Origin: Allantophomopsis cytisporea
Taxonomy: Eukaryota; Ascomycota; Leotiomycetes; Phacidiales; Phacidiaceae
Length of the DNA: 64,000 nucleotides
Reading direction: 5' to 3'
NCBI GenBank assembly: GCA_024752435.1
Contig: CP103020.1
Span: forward strand, 1-64,000
The position numbers and the translations under genes were made by a program. This document shows positions 1-10,688 of this stretch, in pieces. Every line of letters starts with the position of its first letter. The stretch's first letter is position 1. The notes under the pieces are model-generated. The model saw only the letters and a program-made list of their open reading frames with translations. It had not been told where the DNA came from and made no database searches.

Positions 1-11
1 AACCCTACCCC
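1..11. repeat. possible degenerate telomere repeat at the left edge
   Basis: The first bases read aaccctaccc, about one and a half imperfect units of the fungal telomere C-strand repeat CCCTAA in the orientation expected at a left chromosome end. Only this fragment is visible, so it may be chance or the trimmed end of a telomeric tract. The AT-rich, gene-free DNA behind it is compatible with a subtelomere. Confidence 0.3.
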
Positions 12-1300
12 TGAGTCTGAGTATTACTAAAAGAACCTAATACTAAAAAAGCCTAAGCCTGTCTTTATTACGTTACTTTGAAGACTTGTTGTTACAGCTA
101 TATTTATACTATTAATTGTTGATATATATAGTAGTCTTAATTACAGTATAAAGGTTATTAAGTCAATTTCTTTATATTATATTGTCTTTGACTAATTCTT
201 TTAGTCTTTTGTAGAACTAAGCTGTAAATATATCGTTATTCTATTTAGTTTAAGCAGAATACTATTGAAATTCTGTAGTATAGTTTGCTACTAATCTTTT
301 CTAATTGAGTCTTTGTAAATATTTTTCTATAGTATATTCTTCATCGATATTTTTAAAGGTTCGTTTAATTATTCAACGAAACTCTTTGTAGTTATTAAAG
401 ATATTATAGGTATCGTCGTTTATTATAGCTTTGTTATTTTAGTTATCTAAGAAGTCTCTAACATAGGTTTTAAAATAGTCGAAGGCTAGTCTTTTTATAT
501 AGGATAAAGTATATAGTACTATATCTCTAGGGGTTGGAAACTAAACAAACTTAAATCCGAAATATAAGTTTAATTAGGTTAAAAAGGCTTTGAGCTTCTT
601 GTATTCTCTATAGAATAAGTCTAGCGTATTGATTTTAACAGCGGCAGCTATAAACTAGGTGTTTTTAGCAACTAATCTAGAAGTAGTCGTTGTAGTAGGA
701 GTTGGCCTTAGTATAGCCCTCGGGGTATTGCTAGTAGTAGATATCTTATGTAATATAAGCTGGTCTTCTTATAGCGGTACTTAATATATTATGTCTTTAC
801 TACTAGGTAGGTAGTAAAGTATAGGCTTCTCAGCAGTTGTATATACTAGCACAATATACAAAGAGGTAGAGGCTCTCCAATAAAACTAAGTAATTGCTGT
901 TGGTATCGAAGCATGTAACTTAATACTCTGGCAAAGGTGTAGACAAAGGTAGGTAACAAAGTATTGATTGAAGTTGAGTACGAAGCTCCTATCTACTAAG
1001 GAAATACAGAGATCTATATAGTTGCTTCCTGCCCTATAGAGCCGTTGGATCTACTAGAACTGTGACGGTTCCCGCAGATCCTACAGATCCATCATGTAAC
1101 CTTACCGTCCCGTGATTCCTTGACATGTAATCCTGTTGCAGCCTCTCTATGTTTGTTGTAATCGTAGGTCGTAGTACGAGGCTGTAACATTAAGGTATAC
1201 GGTAGAATCGGAATTTTCCCCAATAACTTGTAGCTTTACAACAAGTCAGTCAGACCTCATTATAGAGCTATGATTCAAGACTTTACTTCAATGAGATCAG
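12..1300. repeat. AT-rich, TpA-rich gene-free DNA, probably RIP-decayed repeat
   Basis: No open reading frame of note lies here. The sequence is dominated by TpA dinucleotides and short runs such as ttagtctt and tagtagta, with CpA and CpG scarce, especially in the first 600 bases. That is the footprint of repeat-induced point mutation in Pezizomycotina. The original element is not recognisable. Composition becomes normal near 1,000-1,300 just before the arabinofuranosidase stop codon. Confidence 0.6.
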
Positions 1301-1308
1301 GCCAGCAT

Positions 1309-2829
1309 TCATGCGAAGCCAGTACTAATTACCCAGCTTACGTCGTCATTGAATGAAGCGGTAGCGTCAAACGTGTCAACACCACCGTTGCTTGCGGCGT
1401 AAAGTACGTTTTCATAGTGGCGGAAATAGCGGGTGGGATAGCTCCAGGATCGAATGGAGTCGCCCTCACCGTTGAGGGAAGCCTGCGGGCAGAACGTAGC
1501 ATCTTGGTAGAACTGTGTGGAGCCGTCGTTGGCATTGAGTAGTAGCACGAACTCGTAGTGCCGTATGTAGCTGCCGGGAGTATCAACGGATTCGAACGAG
1601 AAGCAAGCACTATTGCCAAGGCCGGTGCGAACGGTCCAGCTGGCCTGCTCTTGGAGGGCAGTGGTGCTAGATGACGTGACAACTTGGGTGTTAACGGTGG
1701 AGTCGGTATGTGCGATGTAACGTGTTGTATAGCCGGCTGTTGTAGCCCGCAGCGAGATCGAGGAACCGACAGTGAGCGCCGTGCCACTGGTCAACGATGT
1801 GACGGCGTATTTGGCGGCTACTATGTTGGCCTGCACCGAGCTCTCGGTACTATCGGACGGATAGCCGGAGGTCATCACGCCCTCATAGAACGTGCCCTGT
1901 GCGCCGTTGCTGTTGTCACCGCCGATGCCAAGAATGATAGCGCCCTCTTTGCTCATCGGATTGTAGCCAGAGGCGCTTGGGCGGACGCCACTGTAGTAGG
2001 TCGACAGTGAGCCGGACGCAGCGTTGGCGCCGCGAATTGCCCAATGGTCTGCCTCCCCTTTGACGACAGCAGTGGTGAACCGGTAGGAGATTGATGGGTC
2101 GTCAGCATTATTACCAGAGCTATAGCCTGAGAACAAGCCATTCTCAAGATCGGCCATGATCCAGGGGCCGCTACCGGCGCCAGACCCCCAGACGGTGCTG
2201 TCGCCAAAGTAGATTGCTTCCATGTGGCCATTGCCGGTATCGGTACTGCTGGTCTCAGCATTGCCATAGTCGAAGCAGCAAGCAGCGTTGTAGTGTGTTC
2301 CGTCGAGAACCGCATACATTCCCTCCGCTTCGTCACCTGTGGCTGTGCCGCTGGCAGCATTGTTGCGGTAGCCGGTTCCAGGTGAGATGAAGACGCCGTA
2401 TGCCTTCTGACCGTTCAGCGTGACTGGCGCACCAATCGCACTTGCTAGGTTGTCGTAGCCGTTGACATCTGGGCCGTCGAAGCCGCCGGGTGGAGCCTGG
2501 GTGAGGTCATTACCATTGCCGGACTGGTCGTAAATGATCGTGATGAGACAAGTCGTATTGGCGCAGAAGGAGTCTTGGGCGGCGGCATTGGCAACACCGC
2601 CAGCAGAAAGCGGCGATATAGTGGTCGTAGTACTGTCGGAGCCGCGCTTCACCTGATAGAGTGGGCCGGAAAAGGCGCTGTACAGGGCACGAGTTGTACT
2701 GTGCGCGGCGACGCAGGGAGTGCTGCCGGAGGAGTATAGGTCGCATGGCCCAGCGGCGACAAGAGAGCCAGTGGCAACGATGCCTAGAGCAAGTACGCAG
2801 GCGCGTTCGGAGCTTCGTCGTGAGAACAT
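1309..2829 (-). CDS. abfB: alpha-L-arabinofuranosidase B (GH54 with CBM42), secreted
   Basis: An intronless 506-residue protein. It releases terminal L-arabinofuranose from arabinan, arabinoxylan and arabinogalactan outside the cell. A signal peptide ends near residue 26 (cleavage before GPCDLY). The GH54 domain follows to about residue 335 and a beta-trefoil arabinose-binding CBM42 runs to the end, with RYIAH, SYIRHY and RYFRHYENV motifs. By the 76-residue spacing of the GH54 catalytic pair, the nucleophile should be E229 (in MADLENGLF) and the acid/base D305 (in GIGGDNSNG). I start at the ATG at 2829 because the in-frame codon further upstream is TTG. Length and near-perfect family motifs mark an intact gene. 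It sits alone next to decayed subtelomeric DNA. Confidence 0.95.
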   Translation of the reverse strand: MFSRRSSERACVLALGIVATGSLVAAGPCDLYSSGSTPCVAAHSTTRALYSAFSGPLYQVKRGSDSTTTTISPLSAGGVANAAAQDSFCANTTCLITIIYDQSGNGNDLTQAPPGGFDGPDVNGYDNLASAIGAPVTLNGQKAYGVFISPGTGYRNNAASGTATGDEAEGMYAVLDGTHYNAACCFDYGNAETSSTDTGNGHMEAIYFGDSTVWGSGAGSGPWIMADLENGLFSGYSSGNNADDPSISYRFTTAVVKGEADHWAIRGANAASGSLSTYYSGVRPSASGYNPMSKEGAIILGIGGDNSNGAQGTFYEGVMTSGYPSDSTESSVQANIVAAKYAVTSLTSGTALTVGSSISLRATTAGYTTRYIAHTDSTVNTQVVTSSSTTALQEQASWTVRTGLGNSACFSFESVDTPGSYIRHYEFVLLLNANDGSTQFYQDATFCPQASLNGEGDSIRSWSYPTRYFRHYENVLYAASNGGVDTFDATASFNDDVSWVISTGFA

Positions 2830-2983
2830 GTTTGAACACCTTTGGTGGGAAAACGGTAAGAAGAGCAAGCCTTTGAACGTTTTATAATCATGGATGAGAC
2901 GAGTCAATGACTACCAAAAAACAGCTACATCGTAAGGTTTTAAGCTACAGACTGTCAAGACATTCTTCTCATGATTTCCATTT

Positions 2984-3049
2984 AACCTGTTGAGATTAAC
3001 CTTTGTTAACAACCTTTGTGAATAACCTTTGTGAATAACCTGTCGAGAT
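2984..3049. repeat. five-unit 13-nt array in the abfB promoter
   Basis: Five 13-nt units, each beginning aacct, follow one another with one extra base after the first. The outer two (2984-2996, 3037-3049) read aacctgttgagat and aacctgtcgagat. The inner three are aacctttgttaac and two identical aacctttgtgaat. The array is about 155 bp upstream of the arabinofuranosidase ATG, so it may be regulatory or a chance minisatellite. Confidence 0.6.
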
Positions 3050-3495
3050 ATTCGTTTTCTAGATCAGGGGTGACCCGAAGTAGCGGGGATTTCCGCTGAT
3101 AATCATAGGTAGAGTATAGTTTATTTACTAACGGTACCTGGAAACATGCGGGGTCCATTCGGAACGGCCCATATGACGCGTCGAAATAGTACCTGTGGCT
3201 CTCCATCGTTGCATGCAAAGGGTCTCGTGGTACATGTGAGGCTGCTTCTTGCGAGCATCAGAGGTGGAACAAAACGATCCGTCTAACTCGTGATAGATAT
3301 TTTCGTAAGTCTACCCCACATGTATAGGTGTACTATGCGCGCCAATCAAGAGCACGTAAGGTGACCTAGTAATTAGCTTTGTAGATTGGAACTGCGGATC
3401 CGGTAATCAGCTGTAGGTGGTACAGTACCGAAATGCGGGGCCCCAGGTCGCCAATATTTGCCGAGTTGAGTTACCCTGGTAGATGGGTAATAAAA
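3050..3495. other. intergenic, no gene recognised
   Basis: Between the 13-nt array and the 3.5-4.2 kb relic I see only a minus-strand open stretch of about 70 codons ending near 3006. It lacks a recognisable domain and I do not call it a gene. Confidence 0.4.
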
Positions 3496-4200
3496 TCAAA
3501 AGGCCTCGTCAAAACAACGGAAAATTCTTATCCCGACTTCGAAGAAGTCTGCAGGCGCGGCTGATATAATTTCGGCCTCCTTGAATTTCTCAAATTTTTC
3601 CTTTTCTCTTGGGCTCCCTTCTGGGGGGTTGTGGCTAACGATACGCTTAGTTCTCGGGCGAGGTTCTCTTTATCTTACTCTATTTTCGTTTCGGGGACTT
3701 CGGTCTTTCTCCTTCATCTTGAGAACTCGACAAACCAAACCCACTGTCGAGCTAGGGCTGGATCAAGTCGTCCTTTCCAACGTCCAATTATGTTCTGTCT
3801 AAAAGACGGTAGTACCGTACCTGTCGTTGCTTGGAGCCAGGGTTGGCCGTCTCGAAGTGAATGAACGTACGAGCAAGTGTGGCCGCAGGACAAGTCGTGC
3901 TATGACTCAGAACGTTTTCGAAGCAACTCATTGGAGCCAACGCTCTTTTTCCGGTTCCTTATCTTTTCAGGCCATATCAGCTGTCACTTTGACTATTGCT
4001 TCTTCCTGGCTTTGACATCTGGCACCTCGCGTTGCTTTTGCTTGATCCTTACTTTTCTTGAAACAGGGTTCGGTAACATTTGGGTCGAGAGTGAAACTTT
4101 GCCGAAGCGCGTACCGTCTGATATAATTACTCCCTTAGAACGAACCCTAGCCCTTCTTTATTGCCCTCCCTCAATATTTAGTTGCTGCTGCTTCGTAAAT
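3496..4200 (-). pseudogene. RIP-type decayed coding relic, family unknown
   Basis: Read on the minus strand in one frame, this stretch gives long protein-like runs rich in Lys, Glu and Arg (for example KKSKDQAKATRGA, SQEEAIVKVTADM and PREKEKFEKFKEAE) broken by about ten stop codons. It ends at a TGA at 3496-3498. The TAG, TGA and TAA stops are all one transition from CAG, CGA, CAA or TGG, as RIP would produce. The charged composition would suit a transposon gag-like or other repeat-borne protein, but I cannot name it. Confidence 0.5.
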
Positions 4201-6069
4201 CTTTGGAACTAAGATGCCACATCTCTTTTCAATAACCTCGGTACTCTGATCTAGTGCCTGGTTCTGTAGTGAATTTTGACTTTAATGACTGCTTGTTCAC
4301 AGCATCTACGATGCACCTATATCCATTGTGCTTGACATCCTGTTGACTGTGAGATGACTATCCAAGTCTGTCGAAGGATGTCAACTTTTAGTTCTACAAA
4401 TGTGAGAGCGGCTAGGGCTTGGCAAACTCTTGCGGGAGGCCCCATAAAGCTGTATGCTAAAACCAAGCCTATCCAAGCACCGTGTTGTGCCGACTTCACA
4501 AATTTTATTTGAACGTCTGAAGTCTGCCCAACAGCCTCGCGGACTCGCTTGGGCATACAGCATATGATAGAGGCGATCAACGAACGTGTATCGGTTGCCG
4601 TTAGCTCCTTAGCAGATTGCATTTCTGATGGCTCCAGCGATCATCTTGAACCAGCCCATTGGGGCTCGTGCTGCCTAGTAAATCGACAGCCATCTTATTT
4701 GATAACAAGGGCTTAATGGTCCTCACCATTTCCTCTCAATCTTCAATCTCTTTCATCTTATCATCGAAGTGGGTCTTCTCTGTAAGTTGGTTCACAGCGT
4801 CAATTCGTATAGAGTGATCTGTTGTCGTGTCAATCTGAATATGACTAACTTACGATCGATTGAGGATTATTTAAACGAAGATTGGAGTGTTGTAGAGCCC
4901 AAAAGGTCCATGTTGGATCGTATCGGTTGCTGACTATACAGAAGTAAGAGACGTATCTGTAGATCAGAGAATCAAGTGCGAAATTATCGATCATTACTTA
5001 TTTGTTAATAGCTTTATGAGTAGTCAAGGAGTCTACAATCCTACCTATCTCTTGTCTTTTAATTATACTTAGACCTACAAACTGTTCTTCAATATGCTAT
5101 ATAGAATTTCGGACTTCAGCACCTAGGGTATATGAGCGAGTATAAGTCCAGCATATTTGGATATCAAAGTCAGTTTTTGAGACCTATCCCTTGCCTGTAC
5201 CTTGATCGTATATGATGGATGACTATCATAGTCCGCATCTTCAATTAGCAATCGTGCTAGAGTTGCGATTACAACGATTCTTGCTCCTTGAATGTCCCCG
5301 TGGACGAAGACTCTGTATCATGTACCCGTTTCCGAATCGGAACAAAAATCAAAACAGAAGCGAAGATTTGTACGAGTTTCGTCCCGGTTCTCCCAGATTA
5401 TGGAAGTTGGGTGTCTCTCGTCTCTGCACTTCATAAACATCATCTACAGCGAGCGGAAACTGGCTCTCCTTGGACGTCTGTAAATGATTGCTTGAACTTA
5501 GTCTTGACAGTAATGCGTCTTTAGACGAACCATACGGGCCCAGAATTAGTCACCCCGGAGGTTTTACAAAAGAATACCATAACATGAATGAAATATAAGA
5601 CAAACCATCTTGGTTATCTTTAATGAGTTTTTTTATGAGTTTTGAAATGGCGAATGAAACGTATCCAAGCTGGATTTAATCCAGATCAGAGTTGAGAGGT
5701 CTTGGGGAATTCTGCAGAAGTCGAGCTGTTTTAGCTTGAATATATGCCGGGTGACGTAGCCTTAGTACAATCAACCGTGATTTGATCTGTACGTACTTAG
5801 TACCACAAGGCCTTGGCACAAGCCATGACTTCTCTATGAAATACGCTAGTAGTAGATATAAAGTAAATTATCACATGACCAGATCTGCCGACGGCTATAA
5901 ACCGTACGATTATTTCACAACTTACACTGGGAGATGAGCCTCACGAAGAATGACAGTTTGGAAAAAATATATGACCGATGAATTGAAGCTTGGCCCATTC
6001 TATCATGGATGACAAATAAGGGCCTTACACAGCCGCGTTTGCTACTCGAAAACTGATTTCTGAAAATCC
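4201..6069. other. intergenic, only short open frames
   Basis: A minus-strand open frame of 101 codons (4317-4622, ATG start) and overlapping plus-strand frames near 5212-5524 are present. None shows a domain, signal peptide or splice structure I recognise, so none is called. Base composition is mixed to AT-rich. Confidence 0.4.
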
Positions 6070-6269
6070 TGGATAAATCTGATATACTATGTACAGATAT
6101 TATAGTCTTGCTATTTGTCGCGGAGAGTGAAGTGGGCTATTATATAGCCAATCCGACTCGATGTACCGCCTACATGCAGGCTTTGCTTCGTCACATCGAA
6201 CATGTCGAGCTCTATGTTAAGACGAAATTCATGGATATTACCATCAGTTGTAAAGTGGGACTTAGTTGA
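6070..6269 (+). pseudogene. short coding relic, family unknown
   Basis: One frame reads without stops for roughly 60 codons with strongly protein-like content (VGYYIANPTRC, QALLRHIEHVELYVKTKF, MDITISCKVGLS) and ends at a TGA at 6267. No start codon, splice sites or downstream continuation were found. A neighbouring frame carries on as plausible protein after the stop. It looks like a fragment of a degraded gene. Confidence 0.35.
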
Positions 6270-7260
6270 AAGTTTGACATTCGCTCTTCTACATATAAGG
6301 TGTCTGGTGCCGTCGAACGACTTTGCCTCTGTGTTTAAGCGTCAAAGGCACTACCTCAGCCAACAGGAGACCAGGAATGAGATCAAAGCGTGACTTACTG
6401 AGAGCAAGTTGCTATTACAAGTCTAATGCTAGAACAATCTGAATTAATCATTATATATATACTTCGACCTATAAGGTACTTGCGGGGCAACTACTACAGA
6501 CCCACGGATTGTGCCATCTTCAAATGGTTCCTCTGCCAATTTTAGTTTCGCCAAGCGAAGACCCAAAATATGCACTTTTGATGGACCGAGTACATGGGTC
6601 ACTTCAGTTTGCAATAAGAATCATGATGCAAATGTTTCACTGAGGAAAGAAGATGATTTGCTCGCTTAATTATGCTTCCTTTCATTACGCTTAATCTACC
6701 TGCGTACCGGTATAACCATAACTTTAAATCCAATCGGATCTCTCCGGATGGATAGGCTCCGTAAAGTTGGTCTTTCTTGCGAACATTGAAAATATATTAT
6801 CCGAGGATGCACCACATGTCGACAGTCTAGCAGTTTGCAGTAAGTTTTACGAAGCAAATATGAAGTGACCTGAGCAGGTTGTTTCCTATAGTTTCGGCAC
6901 CATTGACCGGTTTAGAGTTCCAAAATCGTGATTCATCTAATATTTATTTCTAAGAGCCAATTGGTCTTTGCTCAGAAGGTTACCGAGGTTGACTTTTTAG
7001 CCGAATATATTCAAGTAACGACATTACTAGTGCGTCTCTTTACCCCACAATCTAACATTGGAACTATGTCGAATAGTTTGTTAAGCTCGTATCCTGCCGT
7101 CTTTGGGTTGATAGGTGTAGTGTGGTTCATTTCCAGTGCTTGGATCATGCGGAAGTGCTGGACCGTAGCAATTTTTGTCTCCTGCGAGACTATATAACAT
7201 GACTCCTCGTCGTGGCCCTTCAAATTGGTGCAACACTTTGTATTTGCTCCTGTGCCAATC

Positions 7261-9053
7261 ATGCAATATTTGATATCAAGCCTGCTACCATTCTTGGTCT
7301 TCTCTCCTATTCTTGCCACCGGCCATCTACCTGTTGCTACTATAGCATCTGGTGTTGTGGTTGGAACTACAACTTCCTTACCTGCAGCCACAGCTACTGT
7401 CAACAAGTATCTCGGAATCCCATTTGTAGCTTCACCTGTGCGGTTCTCACCGCCAGCGCAGCCTACCTCTTGGTCCACGCCTCTCAATACTACAGTCTGG
7501 AAGCCAGCATGTATTCAGCAGTTTGTTTGTAAGCTTTCAGAGCACCCTTTTCTGGTTCTCAGGTTTGACATCTTTACCAGACCCCGAGGCGGCGAGAGAG
7601 TTCACAATGGCCATTTATGACAACCCCGCTCCTGCTGAGAGCGAGGATTGCCTATACCTCAACGTCTATGCACCATCTAGCCACCCACCAATGGACGGCT
7701 TCACCGTCATGGTCTGGATCTACGGTGGATCTTTAGAGTTTGGCACTGCAAGTCAACCAGCCTATGATGGATCCAGCTTTGCATCATATCAGGACGTCAT
7801 TGTAGTGACATTCAACTACCGAACCAACAGCAAGTTTACACATAGAATAGACTGAACGTATACTAAGCTGTATTGATAGTCTTTGGATTTCCCAGTTCCA
7901 TAGAGCTTCCGCTCAATCAGCGAAATCTTGGTTTTCTCGACCAGCGTGCAGCTTTGGAGTGGGTACGAACTAACATCCAAGCATTTGGCGGTAATCCGAA
8001 GAAGGTCACCATTTTCGGGGAATCTTCTGGTGCCGAATCCGTAGATGCTTTGGTAAATTCTTGGCCCATAGACCCTCCGTTCCGCGCGGCGATCATGCAG
8101 AGCGGGCAGCAAACACTCAACAGCTTTCTTAGCAATGGCGTCAATAGCACTAGAAACTGGGATTCAGTCGCCTTTGCTCTCAACTGTACGGAAGACACGT
8201 TGGCTTGTCTGAGGTCCACGAATGCAACTCAGCTCGAGAGTGTTATCTCGATGGCTGGATTGGTCTTTCAACCCGTGGTTGACAATTTCACACTTATCTC
8301 GAATCCAGGTGCTAAAATTGCCGCTCACGAGATTGCCAATGTTTCCATCTTTGCTGGATCTAACTCTCAAGAAGGCAGAGTATTCGAGTACGGCATGACA
8401 AATATTACGTCTTTCTTGGAATCGATGTTCCCCGGACAAACTGCCTATCAGAATCTGGTCGCACAAGCTTATCCAATTAATTCGAGCGCCAACTCTGGAT
8501 ATCTTACGAGTGGATTTGATGTCATCAGTGCAATATTTACCGATCTTGTTTTTACCTGCGTAAGTTTATAAAATATTGTCCACCCAAGAACTCCAATTAA
8601 ATAACTCAGCCCACATCCATAAGAATCAAGCGGAGTGCAAGCGCTGGCTACCCGACGTGGAGATATTTTTATAATAGTGATTCCACCCTACTGGCAGCTG
8701 GTTCGCAAAGAGTTGACTAACAAACAATTTCAGCTTCATTTCCAAACTTACAACCCTTTCCAAATCTCGGCGTATATCACAGCTCTGAGATTGGTATCGT
8801 CTTTGGTACTTACCCCGAAGCCGCCACCACCGCCCAAGAATATGCACTTTCTCAGTACATGCAAGGTGCTTGGGCAAAATTTGCGAAGAATCCCACTCTG
8901 GGCCCTGGCTGGAATGAAGTTGGCACGTTCAATGGCACCGACTTAGGAGACTTGGGTTCGGGTGGAAGCAGTGGCGTTACAGTGATTAACGAGATGTCTA
9001 TAGACTTAAAGTGTGCACTATTCGAACCTGTCTATACGATGTTTGGAGTTTGA
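7261..9053 (+). CDS. secreted type-B carboxylesterase/lipase (cholinesterase-like alpha/beta hydrolase)
   Basis: Five exons: 7261-7528, 7563-7829, 7880-8559, 8610-8676, 8734-9053, giving about 533 residues, an ordinary length for the family. Such enzymes hydrolyse ester bonds of lipids, acylated sugars or small molecules. A signal peptide (MQYLISSLLPFLVFS...) marks export. The triad is complete: nucleophile Ser in FGESSGAES, acid Glu in the segment around GSNSQEGRVFEYG, His in VYHSSEIGIVFG. The oxyanion-loop region IYGGSLEFG and the EDCLYLNVYAP motif are present. The second intron (7830-7879) uses a GC donor, which restores the conserved TNIFGFP junction. The first intron is 34 nt if its donor is at 7529, or 52 nt if the donor is at 7511 (then 527 residues); both keep the frame. 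No disabling lesion seen. Substrate unknown. Confidence 0.9.
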
Positions 9054-9559
9054 AAGACAACAGATTCTATCATAACAGCTATCAAGCTCAATGAAAACCT
9101 ATAAACTTTCTAATCACCATGCTCGATCTCCTGCTGTATAAGCACTCTTGGTTCAGCCAGTAAGAAACTGTACATTGCAGTGCCGGGTCTGGCTCTGCAG
9201 CTCCATTCGGCAGTACAACCCAGAGTAGCAATAGGCCGAAGCTGGCGAAATGCTCTGCCCCCCGGTACACTATAGCCAAAGGTGGAGCTCTTTTTGCTGG
9301 TCGGTCACCTGAATCCGCTGCTGCTCTTGGGAAGCATTATTCTACTTCCGACCTTTAATCTCGAGCTTTGGGGGTACGATACAATTAAAGATGCAGAGAA
9401 AGCCTGGAAATTATACTAGGTAGATAAAGGAGCCCCTACATCTTTGAATATCGTACTGCCTAGCAGTAATGACAAAGCAGACAACTCTAGCTTAAGCAGA
9501 ATTAGCTTTTATATTAGTGTGATTTCGATTACCATATGCAGACTTTTTGTACGTTACTG
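9054..9559. other. intergenic, possible repeat remains
   Basis: A 63-codon minus-strand frame near 9088-9279 and AT-rich sequence from about 9360 on are visible. I recognise no gene. The patchy composition hints at old repeat DNA. Confidence 0.35.
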
Positions 9560-9633
9560 TATGGAGTATGAAGGACGAAGTCGGTTACTGACGGACTATG
9601 TAGTATGAAGGGCGTACTCGGTTACTGACGGAC
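9560..9633. repeat. two tandem 37-bp copies upstream of the PhzF-like gene
   Basis: Copies 9560-9596 and 9597-9633 match at 33 of 37 positions. Each ends in tcggttactgacggac and so carries CGG-N7-CGG, a direct repeat of the triplet bound by Zn2Cys6 regulators. The pair ends about 155 bp before the PhzF-like ATG. A promoter element is possible; binding is an inference. Confidence 0.6.
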
Positions 9634-9788
9634 ACGGACGGTTAGTGCGAGGTTTGATTTTTACAGACAGTCTAACTCATTCATATTTCTCAATTACAAG
9701 CCTTCTATGACCTCTCGATATATTCTGGATATCACATTCCTATAACTTCAATTATATCATTTCACACTTTCTTCGACATCAATCAGCC

Positions 9789-10688
9789 ATGCAGTTGGAC
9801 TTTCTGACAGTCGACGTCTTTACGACCGAGCAATATATAGGCAATCCACTTGCCATCGTGAAAGTCCCAGCAAGCCTCAAATCGTCGCTTACACAAGAGC
9901 AAAAGCAGTTATTGGCCCGCGAGTTCAATCTTTCTGAGACGGTGTTTCTGCACGAAAAAGGTCCCTCGGATACAGACCAAGATATCGACATCTTCACTCC
10001 TTCAGAAGAAGTCCCATTCGCTGGCCATCCAACTATTGGAACTACTTGCTATATATTAGCGATAAACCCAGAAGCACAGCCTCCAGGACGATTGATTACT
10101 AAAGCAGGACCAACCGACTTACAGATAAGTGGAAATGTCGCGTCCGCTCTAATTCCACATGATGTGCATATCCATTCGAAGAAGATTGGTGATGATGACG
10201 TTTCTGGCCTATCTGATATTTCCAGCATTAGATCTGCTGAAAAGGGGAGCAATTTCGTGTCTATTGTCAAAGGGATGACATTTCTCTTAGTAGAACTAAG
10301 CTCATTGGAAGAGCTTGGCAAATGCGATAAGCAAATGGTAGAACTGGGTGCTTCCTACATTCTAGACGATGAATGGAACAAAGGCTTTATCGGTCGGTAC
10401 TACTTTATTGTTACTGAATCAACAAGAGATAGAGTATATATTCAATCAAGGATGTTATCACATGATCAAGAGGATCCAGCGACGGGATCGGCGGCGTCGG
10501 CGTTGGTCTCATATCTTGCATTGAAAAGCAAGAAGAATGTGAAGGCAGAGATCGTACAAGGTGTTGAAATGGGGCGAAGGAGTACTATTCATCTTAGTGT
10601 AACTATTAAAGATGGCGGAGACGCTATTGAAAGTGTGTTGTTGGCTGGGTGCGCCGTTAAGGTGATGGATGGCAAGATTGATGTATGA
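9789..10688 (+). CDS. PhzF-family isomerase-like protein
   Basis: An intronless 299-residue protein of the diaminopimelate-epimerase fold. PhzF proper isomerises a dihydro-hydroxyanthranilate in phenazine synthesis. Most fungal members are of unknown substrate, so phenazine production is not implied. The N-terminal half has the family start DFLTVDVFT and IGNPLAIV, then the predicted catalytic Glu at residue 50 in FNLSETVF, and FAGHPTIGT at 77-85. The C-terminal half has EDPATGSAASALVSYL at 228-243 and QGVEMGRRS at 257-265. Length and order of motifs are normal. The ATG at 9789 is followed directly by the family N terminus. It lies 0.7 kb downstream of the esterase on the same strand and converges on the P450. 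A tandem 37-bp repeat sits in its promoter. Confidence 0.9.
   Translation: MQLDFLTVDVFTTEQYIGNPLAIVKVPASLKSSLTQEQKQLLAREFNLSETVFLHEKGPSDTDQDIDIFTPSEEVPFAGHPTIGTTCYILAINPEAQPPGRLITKAGPTDLQISGNVASALIPHDVHIHSKKIGDDDVSGLSDISSIRSAEKGSNFVSIVKGMTFLLVELSSLEELGKCDKQMVELGASYILDDEWNKGFIGRYYFIVTESTRDRVYIQSRMLSHDQEDPATGSAASALVSYLALKSKKNVKAEIVQGVEMGRRSTIHLSVTIKDGGDAIESVLLAGCAVKVMDGKIDV

Noticed and set aside
4317..4622. 101-codon minus-strand frame with ATG
   Set aside because: Amino-acid content is plausible but no domain or homologue is recognised, and it lies among relics.
9789..10688. Phenazine biosynthesis as the role of the PhzF-like gene
   Set aside because: No other phz-type gene is present, and most fungal members of the family have other or unknown roles.
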